64,000 nucleotides of DNA from Virgibacillus_O xinjiangensis (GCF_042643145.1 NZ_JBHRSA010000041.1:178154-242153); one strand, 5' to 3'; positions 44,236 through 53,325 are shown, numbered from the stretch's first letter. Notes: generated by a model not told the origin, from the sequence alone. Numbers and translations are program-made.

Positions 44236-44326
44236 GGGATTGTTTCCACAGAGGAGTGTATGATTTATACTCTCTCCTGCTACATTTCCCATAATGATTA
44301 TGAACTGCCACCGCTTCGGCAGAACG

Positions 44327-44418
44327 CTTCGCTTTCCGTGGGCACGGCTTCAGTCTCCTCGGAAGCAAAAAACGCTTCCTGTGGGGCCTTCAGACTCGTG
44401 CTGTTCCCACAGGAGTCT
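44327..44418 (+). repeat. dispersed repeat B, copy 1
   Basis: About 92 bp with roughly 90% identity by eye to the reverse complement of 9721-9809; begins CTTCGCTTTCCGTGGGCACG and ends TTCCCACAGGAGTCT. Faces repeat A copy 2 about 107 bp away. Confidence 0.85.
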
Positions 44419-44524
44419 ACGCATTCTGCCTCTGCTTGATTATATTTACTCATTATTGTGAGGCGATTCACCATATAGTCTCTTGCTAGTACAAAGACAC
44501 ATTGCTAAATAAAAAGGTTGCAAG

Positions 44525-44658
44525 CACCCAACCAGCGGAGGAAATCCACGGAGACTCCTGCGGGAACCGTGACCGGAGTGAGACCCCGGAGAACGACCGT
44601 TCGAGGAGGCTCACGGGTCACCCCCGGAAAGCGTAGTGGAATTTCCGCAGTGGTGTGT
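44525..44658 (-). repeat. dispersed repeat A, copy 2
   Basis: About 134 bp, reverse complement of the copy at 7988-8120. The stretch 44130-44700 otherwise holds no supported gene. Confidence 0.85.
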
Positions 44659-44707
44659 GAAGCACTCTTACGAATTACAAAGCAGTTTGCATATTCATTT
44701 TCCAGCC

Positions 44708-45922
44708 TCATGCAGTTATCTTCTTTTTCACGTATCCATTCATGAACAAATACGTAAACAGCCCTCCCCCAACTAACGTCAGGACAAACCCGGTGTATTC
44801 CTGCTGAGCTAGAAATAGCAGGGAAAATAAAATCACTTGTCCAAGTGTCAGTTGATAAAGAAGTTTGACCACTGCTTGACGGCGCAGCTCCACTTCCACT
44901 GGATAGATATCCAGCCACATCATGGTCCGGTGATGCTGATACAGTGCCATCATCTGGAAGCAGCTCAAATACAAAAACAGGAGCGCGAACAGTACTTGCA
45001 GCCAGAGATTTGGGATCAAATAGATGAACAACCCGCCGATAATCACCAGTCGGACATACATTCCAAGGTAGTCTCCACTTCTGACAAAGGTAATCCGATA
45101 CAGATAGTCAAAGGTATGTCTTCTGGCAAAAGGCACGTTGCTTACCAGATTTACCAGCCATTGGCGCTTTTTCACCCGATTTTTCAAATGGGGAACATCG
45201 GCGAACATATTGGCAATGCGGTAAAAGGCCTGCATCCGATTTCTGTCTTTTTCCACTAATAATTCCCAATGAATGCCAGGCTGCTGCCTTGCTACCATGT
45301 AATCATATAAAAAGACAATTATATACACGACCGTCGTAATGCCTGCCCACAGCATGTCCCCATTTACGGCAAAATAGAAAACGGCTATTCCCAGGAATGT
45401 ACGTGCCGCTGCGTCAGCCTTTCTCATCCCTGGTTCTCTCACCTTCTGCATCCACCAATTGGCAAACAGATTCCAAAGCTTGAATATCAGCAGGACCAGC
45501 ACGGTCAACAGATACATTTTCCCTGTGCGCTCCGGATAGGCGGCAAAATAAAGCGGCCCAAGAGCAGCCGCTACGAGAAAGACCAGGTACAACTGGATCA
45601 TGAAACTGTAGATCAATGAATTCCTGAAATACGGACCCATTTTATGTTCGGCAGGAATCAGAAAGACCAGATCAGGCTCCTGAAGCAGTGTACGGACAGG
45701 ACTGTAACTCGCAATCAACCCGAACCCAAGACCGATGACCAGCGCCGCCGGGAAATCATTCGGAAGCTGGGTGAGCCATCCTTGATAATAATAAGCCAGA
45801 ACGGAAATGAAAAAGAACATGGTGATCATGAGGTGGCCATTGAATATGTAGCGCAAATAACGGCTCGTCTCTTTCACATACTCGCTCAACCGTTCCCTGA
45901 ACAGCTCGCGCGCATTAAACAT
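44708..45922 (-). CDS. ecsB: ABC transporter permease EcsB
   Basis: 404-residue polytopic membrane subunit of the Ecs transporter, which affects protein secretion and intramembrane proteolysis. N-terminal MFNARELFRERLSEYVKE is typical EcsB, followed by about eight hydrophobic segments and C-terminal FLAQQEYTGFVLTLVGGG. Its ATG overlaps the ecsA stop by 8 nt. No ecsC follows; repeats take its place. Confidence 0.93.
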   Translation of the reverse strand: MFNARELFRERLSEYVKETSRYLRYIFNGHLMITMFFFISVLAYYYQGWLTQLPNDFPAALVIGLGFGLIASYSPVRTLLQEPDLVFLIPAEHKMGPYFRNSLIYSFMIQLYLVFLVAAALGPLYFAAYPERTGKMYLLTVLVLLIFKLWNLFANWWMQKVREPGMRKADAAARTFLGIAVFYFAVNGDMLWAGITTVVYIIVFLYDYMVARQQPGIHWELLVEKDRNRMQAFYRIANMFADVPHLKNRVKKRQWLVNLVSNVPFARRHTFDYLYRITFVRSGDYLGMYVRLVIIGGLFIYLIPNLWLQVLFALLFLYLSCFQMMALYQHHRTMMWLDIYPVEVELRRQAVVKLLYQLTLGQVILFSLLFLAQQEYTGFVLTLVGGGLFTYLFMNGYVKKKITA

Positions 45923-46658
45923 GATTATCTTCCTTTGTCAACTGGACGTATAGATCATCCAGGGTGGCCTCAGGCATGTTGAATTCTTCCTGCAGTTCCT
46001 CCAATGCGCCCATTGCCCTGATTTCTCCTTCATGAAGGATCACAAAGCGGTCACAATACTTCTCGGCTGTTGCGAGAATATGGGTCGACATCAACACCCC
46101 TGAGCCATTTTCCTTCATATTATCCATGAGCTGCAAATAAGACTGAATGCCGAGCGGGTCGAGGCCTACAAAGGGCTCATCAACAATATAAAGTGGCGGC
46201 TCAATGAGAAAGGCGCACATGATCATCACTTTCTGCCGCATCCCTTTGGAAAAATGGACGGGGAACCAATTGAGCCTCTTTTCCATACGGAATTCCTTAA
46301 GAAGAGGGTCCAGTCGCTGTTCAAACACCTTCTCCGGTATATCATAAGCCATTGCCGTCAATCGGAGGTGTTCATAGAGGGTCAGTTCATCATAAAGAAT
46401 CGGCATCTCCGGAATATAGGCCATCTGGTTCCGATAGGATGATGGGTTCTCCTGGAAAGTCTGTCCATTAACAGAGACCGAACCTTTTTTTGCATGCATC
46501 AACCCGATGATATGTTTAATGGTCGTACTTTTACCCGCGCCGTTCAAACCGATCAGACCGACAATTTCCTTAGGATATATATCGAATGAAATGCCGTGCA
46601 GTACATTTTTATGGGTATATCCCCCGTGCAGATTATCTATATGCAGTAAAGGTTGCAC
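45915..46658 (-). CDS. ecsA: ABC transporter ATP-binding protein EcsA
   Basis: 247 residues. Walker A GLNGAGKST, signature FSKGMRQK (a modified LSGGQ, as in B. subtilis EcsA), Walker B LYIVDEP, H-loop STHIL. The C-terminal AALDDLY-like ATLDDLYVQLTKE is also family-specific. The GTG at 46658 is chosen: AGGAGG is 7 nt upstream and the protein then starts where B. subtilis EcsA does; the longer reading to 46745 has no site. Confidence 0.95.
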   Translation of the reverse strand: MQPLLHIDNLHGGYTHKNVLHGISFDIYPKEIVGLIGLNGAGKSTTIKHIIGLMHAKKGSVSVNGQTFQENPSSYRNQMAYIPEMPILYDELTLYEHLRLTAMAYDIPEKVFEQRLDPLLKEFRMEKRLNWFPVHFSKGMRQKVMIMCAFLIEPPLYIVDEPFVGLDPLGIQSYLQLMDNMKENGSGVLMSTHILATAEKYCDRFVILHEGEIRAMGALEELQEEFNMPEATLDDLYVQLTKEDNHV

Positions 46659-46924
46659 ATTGTTTCCTCCTAAATCATCACTTACTGGAATTTTACCATT
46701 TAATGATTCGGAAACCAAAGCAAACTGTGCTCCATATGACGACAAAAAATTTTACATTCATGTACATAAAACATCCATGTCCGCACAAAATAGCTAATGA
46801 AGGACGGGGGATGACCCACCGTGCAACCGCTGAATAAAGCTATTTAGTAATCGAACGAGGTACGAAAGTACACACACAAATGAGGTGTCAGCGATCGATA
46901 CACTAATTTAGCTGTACGCAAAGC

Positions 46925-46956
46925 GCAATGTGGTAATTCGGCAATGTGGTAATTCC
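46925..46956. repeat. 16-bp tandem duplication
   Basis: GCAATGTGGTAATTC(G/C) occurs twice back to back with one difference. Confidence 0.8.
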
Positions 46957-47111
46957 GACCGATCTTCCAATGAAGCTAAACCCTTTTGCCAGAATCCATC
47001 CCAGGGAAATGGGATGCTGACAAAAAGGTTTTAAGCCGCCGTCCCTATAACGGATTTGCTTACTGTGTAACTGGTTGGATCGTCAGACGGCTTCCCTTGT
47101 CCTTCTTAAAG

Positions 47112-47152
47112 CAGGCATGGTCCGCAAAGCGGATCATGCCTGTAACTTTTTT
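47112..47152 (+). terminator. terminator with no gene upstream
   Basis: 14-bp stem (CAGGCATGGTCCGC with its partner at 47129-47142, one G-U), 3-nt loop, then AACTTTTTT. The gene to its left (ecsA) is on the other strand. Confidence 0.85.
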
Positions 47153-47187
47153 ACAATCCTCTCCTTCACTAGCGTTGGCAGTGGTGC

Positions 47188-47217
47188 TTTACATTCCACC
47201 CGATTCCTATATACAAT
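47188..47217 (+). promoter_or_regulatory. promoter of hit
   Basis: TTTACA, 18-nt spacer, TACAAT, 37 nt before the ATG. Confidence 0.55.
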
Positions 47218-47254
47218 AGTCATAATAAATAAACCTAAGGAGTGGGTCTAGCCA

Positions 47255-47686
47255 ATGAGTCATGAGGATTGTATTTTCTGTAAAATCTTAGATGGGGAAA
47301 TTCCTTCAGCCAAAGTATATGAAGATGAGCATGTGTATGCTTTCCTGGATATCAGCCAGGTGACAAAAGGCCACACACTGATCATACCGAAAACACATAC
47401 CAAAAACATTTATGAGACATCTCCTGAAATTGCCAGTGAGCTTTTTGCCAGAGTTCCCAAGATTGCCAATGCAATCAAAGAGACCTATCAGCCGATTGGC
47501 ATGAACCTTTTGAACAACAATGAAAAGCCAGCTGACCAGTCTGTCTTCCATCTGCATATTCACTTGATTCCACGGTATGGAGATGGTGACGGGTATTCCT
47601 CCAACTGGACTGTACATACAGATGAATATACTTCCGAGGATCTTCAAGAAATAGCTAAAGAAATCAGTCAGCAGGTGGAGCAATAA
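47255..47686 (+). CDS. hit: HIT family protein
   Basis: 143-residue nucleotide hydrolase/transferase of the HIT superfamily. Zinc-type N-terminal CIFCKILDGEIPSAKVYED, and the histidine triad HLHIHLIPR (near residue 98) with QSVF before it. Acts on nucleotide-phosphoramidate or dinucleotide substrates; the physiological one is unknown. Located beside ecsA, divergent, as in B. subtilis. Ribosome site AAGGAGTG. Confidence 0.94.
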   Translation: MSHEDCIFCKILDGEIPSAKVYEDEHVYAFLDISQVTKGHTLIIPKTHTKNIYETSPEIASELFARVPKIANAIKETYQPIGMNLLNNNEKPADQSVFHLHIHLIPRYGDGDGYSSNWTVHTDEYTSEDLQEIAKEISQQVEQ

Positions 47687-47734
47687 CTGCCCCTTTTGTC
47701 TAAAAATTTAGTACTTTTTATTTATAAGTTAATT

Positions 47735-47743
47735 TGCTATAAT
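47735..47743 (+). promoter_or_regulatory. extended -10 promoter of trpP
   Basis: TGCTATAAT, a perfect -10 with the TGn extension; AT-rich, weak -35. Gives a leader of about 85 nt. Confidence 0.65.
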
Positions 47744-47776
47744 GAAGGAGAAGTTTCTGCAGTTGACAGGAGTGTA

Positions 47777-47834
47777 CAGCTGAGGGATTTCTACTATATT
47801 TAGCTGAGAAAAGCTGAGAAGAGGAGAGTTACAG
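47777..47834 (+). promoter_or_regulatory. TRAP-binding NAG repeats over the trpP start
   Basis: Triplets with 2-nt gaps: CAG, GAG (47777-47784), then TAG CT GAG AA AAG CT GAG AA GAG GAG and CAG directly before the ATG. The ribosome site (GAGGAG) is itself part of the series. This is the arrangement by which tryptophan-loaded TRAP blocks trpP translation in B. subtilis. Confidence 0.75.
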
Positions 47835-48365
47835 ATGAATACAAGGATTTTAGTTATTTTGTCACTGTTGGTTGGTATTGGCACAGTTCTGCATGCAGTT
47901 GTTCCACCGGTGTTATTCGGTGTAAAACCGGATATGTTGCTGTCCATGATGTTTTTGGGAATCATTCTGTTCCCTAAGCCGAAATATGTACTGATATTAT
48001 CTATTGCGACAGGAATCATTTCCGCTTTGACCACTTCCGCCCCTGGGGGACAGATTGCGAATATCATTGATAAGCCGATCACTGCTATGGTTTTTCTGGG
48101 AATGTTCCTTCTTGTCCAGAAGCACTTTCCCAACACGGTCAGTGCACCTGTGTTGACGGCTGTGGGGACGATGATCAGCGGATCTATTTTCCTGAGTGTC
48201 GCTCTGTTCATCCTTGGGATGATGGAAGGCGGATTTTTAGCCTTGTTCTTGGCAGTAGTATTGCCGGCCGCCGCTGTGAACACGATCCTCATGGTCATTC
48301 TCTATCCGATTGTACAGGGAATTTTCAAGAGGTCCCAGCCAATTACAGCCACACAGAATATTTAA
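47835..48365 (+). CDS. trpP: tryptophan transporter TrpP
   Basis: 176-residue membrane protein with five to six helices. The sequence FGVKPDMLLSMMFLGIILFP and TTSAPGGQIANIIDKPITA is the TrpP (YhaG) family. Proposed to import tryptophan. Its translation start is overlaid by TRAP-type repeats, which agrees with the assignment. Terminated by a strong hairpin before yhaH. Confidence 0.93.
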   Translation: MNTRILVILSLLVGIGTVLHAVVPPVLFGVKPDMLLSMMFLGIILFPKPKYVLILSIATGIISALTTSAPGGQIANIIDKPITAMVFLGMFLLVQKHFPNTVSAPVLTAVGTMISGSIFLSVALFILGMMEGGFLALFLAVVLPAAAVNTILMVILYPIVQGIFKRSQPITATQNI

Positions 48366-48368
48366 AAG

Positions 48369-48406
48369 AAAATCCTCTGGCATATCGTCTGTCAGAGGAT
48401 TTTTTT
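48369..48406 (+). terminator. terminator of trpP
   Basis: Stem AAAATCCTCTG / CAGAGGATTTT, 13-nt loop, T7. Confidence 0.92.
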
Positions 48407-48492
48407 GAAACATCCATGGAGTCATTATGATGTTTTGCTGCATGGTAGATAGAGGAAAATACATAACAAGGCATGGAAAGGAGCGTAGGCTT

Positions 48493-48864
48493 ATGACAAG
48501 TGGAAAATCAGTACTCCTGGGACTCGTGATCGGAGGTGGCGTCAGTGCTGCTGTAACGCTGTTGAGCACTCCTTCATCCGGCAGGGAAATGCGCAGCCGG
48601 GTGAAAGAACAAGGGTATGGAGTGAGAGACTTCCTGTACAGCCTCAGTCAAGATGGACGGCGCCTGAAAGATCAGCTAGCCCAGACCTCCAAAGAAGGGG
48701 CAGTGATGATCAGGGAGCTTACCGAAGAAATGAAGCATTCCATTACGGAATGGAGGAACACGGTAGAACCCCATCAAGAAAATATTCAGCAATATTTGGA
48801 ACAGATTGAAACAAGCTTGAAAGATCTGGAGGATAAGGTGAAGGATCAACAAGTGAAAGCTTAA
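48493..48864 (+). CDS. yhaH: YtxH-domain protein YhaH
   Basis: 123 residues: an N-terminal Gly-rich membrane segment (SGKSVLLGLVIGGGVSAAVTLL) followed by TPSSGREMRSRVKEQG, the YtxH hallmark, and a long charged coiled coil to the C-terminus. YtxH-type proteins are stress-associated membrane proteins without known activity. Start at 48493 after AAAGGAGCG. Downstream neighbour of trpP, as in B. subtilis. Confidence 0.88.
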   Translation: MTSGKSVLLGLVIGGGVSAAVTLLSTPSSGREMRSRVKEQGYGVRDFLYSLSQDGRRLKDQLAQTSKEGAVMIRELTEEMKHSITEWRNTVEPHQENIQQYLEQIETSLKDLEDKVKDQQVKA

Positions 48865-48870
48865 GATGTA

Positions 48871-48901
48871 AAGGGTGCACGCACAGTCGGCACCCTTTTT
48901 T
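48871..48901 (+). terminator. terminator of yhaH
   Basis: Stem AAGGGTGC / GCACCCTT, 10-11-nt loop, T6. Confidence 0.9.
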
Positions 48902-49014
48902 CATGCTCCGGTTGTGAAAAAAACGACAAGAAGTGACACCATGGCGATTCCCCCTCTTTCACAGGGTTTTCTTACCCACGCCATCCCCTCTTTAGTCATC
49001 ACTTTGCAACATCA

Positions 49015-49051
49015 TAAAAAAAGCTGCTACTTCAAAGGCAGCAGCTTTTTC
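49015..49051 (-). terminator. terminator of the opuA operon
   Basis: Stem AAAGCTGCT / AGCAGCTTT with an 11-nt loop and T-run on the minus-strand side. Confidence 0.88.
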
Positions 49052-49057
49052 TATCAA

Positions 49058-49960
49058 TTATTCAATTCCTTCTGTCCACTCAGAAACTTTGTCCTGGTTC
49101 TCTTCTACCCATGTTGCTGCTGCTTCTTCAGGATCAGCACCTTCATGGATTTCAAGCATTACTTCTTCGATATCTGAAGACTCCCAGGAGAAGTTGTCCA
49201 ATACTTGGTAAGCTTCTGGAGCATCTTCCTCAAGTCCTTGGCGTACCATTGTTTCGATTGTTTCCGCCCCACCGAATGATTCTTCAGGATCTTCCAAGTA
49301 CTTCAGATCATAGGCAGCGAACTTCCAATGCGGAGACCAGCCAGTAACTACAATCTCTTCTTCGTTTTCTACAGCTTCACCCAATGCAGTTGCCATGGCA
49401 CCACTGGAAGAAGGTTGTACTTCCCAGTCTTCAAGATTATAGTCTTCCAAAGCCTGTTCGGAAGCAGCCACAACACCAGCACCAGGCTCGATACCTGTAA
49501 TGGTTTGACCTGCTTGGTCTTCCAGATCTGCAATAGAGTTAACATCCATGTATTCAGGAACAACCATGCCGATTTTTGCACCTTCCAGGTTAGGTCCCAA
49601 TTCTACTACTTGGTCTGAGTACTGCTCATACTGGCTTCCATGGGTAGCAGGCAGCCATGCTGCAACCATACCATCAGATTCTCCAGTTGCAACTGATTCC
49701 CACATGACCGTATTGTCCAGCGGTGTAGTCGTAACGTCATAACCAATATCTTCCAGTACTTTTGCAACCACATGAGTGGAAGCTACCTCTGTGTCCCACT
49801 CCACATATGCCAGTTCAATTTCCTGACCTTCCACAGATGATCCTTCCGTAGATTCTTCTGATCCATTATCCGAAGAATCGTCAGCGCCACAACCGGCAGC
49901 TACCAATGATAGTGACAAACCTGCAGCTAATCCAAGACGTTTCCAGTTAAATTCCAACAT
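49058..49960 (-). CDS. opuAC: glycine betaine-binding lipoprotein OpuAC
   Basis: 300-residue extracellular substrate-binding lipoprotein. Lipobox VAAGC (Cys24), Ser/Glu-rich linker, then a binding domain with the aromatic residues that cage the betaine methyl groups (for example WDTEVAS, VMWESVATG, GWSPHWKF). Very acidic overall, consistent with a high-salt exterior. Third gene of opuAA-opuAB-opuAC; 76 nt after opuAB. Ribosome site AGGGGAG. Confidence 0.95.
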   Translation of the reverse strand: MLEFNWKRLGLAAGLSLSLVAAGCGADDSSDNGSEESTEGSSVEGQEIELAYVEWDTEVASTHVVAKVLEDIGYDVTTTPLDNTVMWESVATGESDGMVAAWLPATHGSQYEQYSDQVVELGPNLEGAKIGMVVPEYMDVNSIADLEDQAGQTITGIEPGAGVVAASEQALEDYNLEDWEVQPSSSGAMATALGEAVENEEEIVVTGWSPHWKFAAYDLKYLEDPEESFGGAETIETMVRQGLEEDAPEAYQVLDNFSWESSDIEEVMLEIHEGADPEEAAATWVEENQDKVSEWTEGIE

Positions 49961-50036
49961 CCTAAAACTCCCCTTTTTCGTTTAATATTATATGGAGACT
50001 TTTCTTTTCGAAAAGATACCAGCTTTCTGATTGATT

Positions 50037-50891
50037 CTATGCTTTATTGCGGTTCAGGTTCTGGGTCATACGATCGATGATGATCGCAAGGATCACGATG
50101 CCGATACCAGCGACGAAACCTGTCCCGACTTGCGCCCGTTGCAGGGCAGATAGCACTTCTCTTCCAAGGCCAGGCGCACCGATCATGGAGGCAATTACAA
50201 CCATGGACAAGGACAGCATCACAGTCTGGTTGATTCCTGCCATAATGGTGGCTTTGGCCATCGGAAGTTCCACTTTGAACAGTTTTTGTGAGCCTGTACT
50301 TCCGAAGGCATCGGAAGCTTCTACCAGTTCACTAGAAACTTGCCGGATTCCCAAATTGGTGAATCTTACAGTCGGTGGTGTGGCGAATATCAAGGAAGCG
50401 AATACCCCTGGCACCATGCCGATACCGAAGAACGCAACAGCTGGGATCAAATAGACGAATGCCGGCATCGTCTGCATGAAGTCGAGCACTGGGGTAAGAA
50501 TTGCCTCGGCCACTTTGCTTTTGGACATCAAGATACCGATCGGCACCCCGATAATGACCGACAACAGACTTGCCAACAATACCAAGGTAATGGTGTTCAT
50601 CAACTCTTCCCAATAACCTTGGTTATAGATGAACCATAATCCAACGATTGAAAAGGCAGCCAATCCGAATTTCTTGCCGGCAATGAAAAAGGCAAGTACT
50701 GCCACAATCAAAATAAAGACAAACGGCGGAATCGCCATCAATACGTTTTCCGAAATAAACTCCATGAAGCTCCCGAAATGTTCCTTGATCGGGTCAAATA
50801 GAAAGGCGAAGACATCCGTTATCCAGTCGGTCGCCGCTTCCGTCGCCTCTGCTACTGGTATTTGTGGTATAAACCCTAATAAATTATTCAT
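50037..50891 (-). CDS. opuAB: glycine betaine ABC permease OpuAB
   Basis: 284-residue permease with the binding-protein-dependent transport inner-membrane domain: EAA-like loop [23 protein letters not shown], about seven helices, and the family's N-terminal sequence before the first helix ([16 protein letters not shown]). The ATG at 50891 overlaps the opuAA stop by 8 nt, so translation is coupled; a TTG two codons earlier is possible. Confidence 0.94.
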   Translation of the reverse strand: MNNLLGFIPQIPVAEATEAATDWITDVFAFLFDPIKEHFGSFMEFISENVLMAIPPFVFILIVAVLAFFIAGKKFGLAAFSIVGLWFIYNQGYWEELMNTITLVLLASLLSVIIGVPIGILMSKSKVAEAILTPVLDFMQTMPAFVYLIPAVAFFGIGMVPGVFASLIFATPPTVRFTNLGIRQVSSELVEASDAFGSTGSQKLFKVELPMAKATIMAGINQTVMLSLSMVVIASMIGAPGLGREVLSALQRAQVGTGFVAGIGIVILAIIIDRMTQNLNRNKA

Positions 50892-52083
50892 TTCCAATGT
50901 TCACCTCGCCCTCTCCAGCAAGTGCAGCAATTACAGCACCACGAACGATGATGCCCGCCAGTTTGCCGTCATCTACGACAGCAATGGGAATCGGGGAATC
51001 ATGTATCATATCAAAGATTTCATTCATTGGTGTATCCCTGTCCACTTTCGGTATGTCGTTTTTCAGGATTTGCCGGAGATCTCCGATTTCTTTTTTCCTT
51101 GCTTCCGATGCATCGTCAGCTGTGATATATCCTTTGAGAGTACGTTTGCTGTCGACTACATACATACTGGACAGACCTTCTTCACGCATCCGCTCCAGCG
51201 CTACACGTGGTCCATGTTTATCAATGTTGACCGTCTCCGGGCGCTTCATGATATTTTCGGCCGTCAATACCTTGGAACGGTCCACATCCTCTACGAATCT
51301 CTCTACATAATCATTCGCAGGATTAACCAAGATTTCCTCTGGTGTACCGATTTGTACGATGGAACCATCCTTCATCAACGCAATCCGGTCACCGATCCTC
51401 AAGGCTTCATCGAGATCGTGGGTAATGAAAATGATTGTCTTCTTCATGGTGGATTGCAAGTCAATCAACTCATCCTGCATATCTTTACGAATCAATGGGT
51501 CAAGGGCGGAAAACGCCTCGTCCATCAATAGTACTTCCGGATCATTTGCAAGAGCTCGGGCCAGACCAACACGTTGCTGCATACCACCCGACAATTGTCC
51601 TGGTTTCTGATTGATAAAGCTTCCTAAGCCAACCATTTCCAGCGCTTCTCTTGCTTTTTTCTTTCTTTCTTCCTTCGGTACGTCTTGCACTTCCAGTCCG
51701 AATTCTGCATTTTCTAGAATAGTACGATGAGGGAATAAAGCGAACTTCTGAAATACCATACTCATTTTTTCCCTGCGTACTTTTCTGAGGGACTGTTTAT
51801 CCATGGTAGATAAATCTTCTCCATCGACCAGGATATTTCCCTGGGTCGGTTCGATCAGCCGATTGAGCAGTCGGACCAAGGTAGATTTACCACTCCCGGA
51901 CAGACCCATGATGACGAATATTTCCCCTGCTTCCACAGAAAAGGAAGCACGATTGACACCTACTGTATTTCCTGTCTCTTTCAGGATTTCCTCTTTGTTT
52001 TTCCCTTCATCCAAAAGTTTGAGGGCATTCTTTGGATTCTTACCAAAAACTTTGGTTAAATCCTTTACTTCTATTACAGGCAA
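50884..52083 (-). CDS. opuAA: glycine betaine ABC ATPase OpuAA
   Basis: 399 residues. Walker [10 protein letters not shown], signature LSGGMQQR, Walker [15 protein letters not shown]-loop THDLDEA, then two CBS domains (residues ~280-395) that in OpuA sense ionic strength. The TTG at 52083 is chosen since GAGGTGAAGG is 6 nt away and the protein then starts [14 protein letters not shown], matching OpuAA; upstream ATG codons (52131, 52170) have no ribosome site. First gene of the operon. Confidence 0.94.
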   Translation of the reverse strand: MPVIEVKDLTKVFGKNPKNALKLLDEGKNKEEILKETGNTVGVNRASFSVEAGEIFVIMGLSGSGKSTLVRLLNRLIEPTQGNILVDGEDLSTMDKQSLRKVRREKMSMVFQKFALFPHRTILENAEFGLEVQDVPKEERKKKAREALEMVGLGSFINQKPGQLSGGMQQRVGLARALANDPEVLLMDEAFSALDPLIRKDMQDELIDLQSTMKKTIIFITHDLDEALRIGDRIALMKDGSIVQIGTPEEILVNPANDYVERFVEDVDRSKVLTAENIMKRPETVNIDKHGPRVALERMREEGLSSMYVVDSKRTLKGYITADDASEARKKEIGDLRQILKNDIPKVDRDTPMNEIFDMIHDSPIPIAVVDDGKLAGIIVRGAVIAALAGEGEVNIGNE

Positions 52084-52265
52084 AACCTTCACCTCTTCCT
52101 TCTTCCTATCAATTGTCTTTTTGCTATGCATATAGACCCGGGACTTTCTGCGCATTAATTCTCCATGCAAAATCTATGAAACTGTCATTTACCGTTGAAG
52201 CATATGGATGCCTGCAGCAAACTTAACTGTTTCACAGGTACCGAACGTCATTCAGTTACTATAAC

Positions 52266-52295
52266 ACTATATCTTAAACAACCCATACCGTTCAA
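52266..52295 (-). promoter_or_regulatory. promoter of opuA
   Basis: On the minus strand TTGAAC, 18-nt spacer, TATAGT; expected start near 52259, leaving a ~175-nt untranslated leader. Confidence 0.6.
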
Positions 52296-52328
52296 ACCTT
52301 AAATTCTTTTAATTTAGTATGTTTTTTA

Positions 52329-52348
52329 CGTACAGTTTATTCTGTACG
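52329..52348. promoter_or_regulatory. perfect dyad between opuA and the GbsR-type gene
   Basis: CGTACAG-TTTATT-CTGTACG, 7-bp arms. It lies upstream of the opuA -35 and within the likely promoter region of the divergent regulator, so it is a good candidate operator. Confidence 0.7.
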
Positions 52349-52471
52349 GATTATATAGACTACATGCTCCTATATCCTGCCAATTGCTTTAATTTGCTAG
52401 GCAACCAGTAATTTCAAATCAGGCTGAAATTAAGTTAACCTTAGTGAAGAGCAGTGGTATAGGGGGATTAT

Positions 52472-52954
52472 ATGATTGTCAAGACAAGTGAAGAAATTAC
52501 CTATAGAATTATCACCGAATTCTCAAAAACCTTGGAAATGTTCGGCTTGACCCCTGTAGAGGCACGTTTATTCGCCTGCCTTTACCTAGTGAATGAGCCC
52601 ATGACCTTGGATGAAATGAGCGATGCGATCGGTAAAAGCAAAACTTCCATGAGTACGAGTATTCGCACTCTAGCAGATATGAATCTTGTTACACGCGTAT
52701 GGAAAAAAGGAATAAGGAAGGATCTTTATCAGGCTAACTCGCAATTATTCAAATCATTTATGAATTCTTATCTAAATAAATGGCTGGTCGCGACCACCCA
52801 CCAAAAAGATGCACTAGCAGCTATTGAAGGAGATATACAAGAGATCGAGGGGAATACTTCGAAAGAAATGGAAAAATTGAACGATTATCTGGATAACATC
52901 ATCCAGTTCCATGAACAGGTGGAAGAATTGTTCCGGGAGATGAAGCAGGAATGA
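52472..52954 (+). CDS. GbsR/OpcR-type transcriptional regulator
   Basis: 160-residue MarR-like winged-helix protein. FGLTPVEARLFACLYLVNEPMTLDEMSDAIGKSKTSMSTSIRTLADMNLVTRVWKKG (written in parts: PMTLDEMSDAIGKSKTSMST is the recognition region) is the GbsR family signature, followed by RKDLYQ and a C-terminal coiled coil for dimerisation. In B. subtilis GbsR and OpcR repress choline/betaine genes. Divergence from opuA suggests it controls opuA, which in B. subtilis has no adjacent regulator; that is an inference. Ribosome site GGGGGAT. Confidence 0.88.
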   Translation: MIVKTSEEITYRIITEFSKTLEMFGLTPVEARLFACLYLVNEPMTLDEMSDAIGKSKTSMSTSIRTLADMNLVTRVWKKGIRKDLYQANSQLFKSFMNSYLNKWLVATTHQKDALAAIEGDIQEIEGNTSKEMEKLNDYLDNIIQFHEQVEELFREMKQE

Positions 52955-52962
52955 TCTGCTTT

Positions 52963-53325
52963 CTACCATCTCCTCCTTTCCAAATTTTCACGCTGCATGA
53001 TGTAAACGAATTCACTCAGTAAAGAAGGATAATATCCTTCTTTTTTTAATGCCCGAATTGTTTCATGCGGCTCCAATTTTTCATTCAGCATACCGACAAA
53101 ATGAACAAGCAAAGAAGAATAGTCCAGCAGGCCCTCCTTTTTCTGGGAAGCATATTTTTCGTCCAATTCCTCCAGCAGTTGGAATAGTTCCTCATATTCC
53201 TCCCGGGAAATATTATTTTCGATTACCAGCCGGATCACCGGGTATTTAGCCAGATCTATCACCTTGGATAGAAGGTGCAGGTGGAACGTAGTGGTTTCTC
53301 TATTTATTTTTGGAAAGTCAGCCAT
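52963..53325 (-). CDS. yhaI: YhaI family protein (DUF1878)
   Basis: 120-residue helical cytosolic protein. Its features HLHLLSKVIDLAKYPVIRLV, EELDEKYASQKKEGLLDY, LVHFVGMLNEKLEPHETI and GYYPSLLSEFVYIM match B. subtilis YhaI. Function unknown. The stop lies 8 nt from that of the GbsR-type gene (convergent). The ATG at 53325 is better spaced from GGGGG than 53331. Confidence 0.88.
   Translation of the reverse strand: MADFPKINRETTTFHLHLLSKVIDLAKYPVIRLVIENNISREEYEELFQLLEELDEKYASQKKEGLLDYSSLLVHFVGMLNEKLEPHETIRALKKEGYYPSLLSEFVYIMQRENLERRRW

Larger units (their letters stand above)
46830..47152 (+). ncRNA. candidate structured non-coding RNA
   Basis: No reading frame with a ribosome site, yet the segment ends in a strong plus-strand terminator and holds several hairpins: GTAC-GAAA-GTAC (46860-46871); GTGT...ACAC (46886-46904); an extended hairpin with the perfect stem CATCCCA/TGGGATG (46997-47016) enlarged by outer CAG/CTG and TTTTG/CAAAA pairs; and AAGCCG...CGGCTT (47033-47093). 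A 16-bp tandem duplication lies inside. The 5' end is undefined because I cannot point to a good promoter. Confidence 0.4.
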
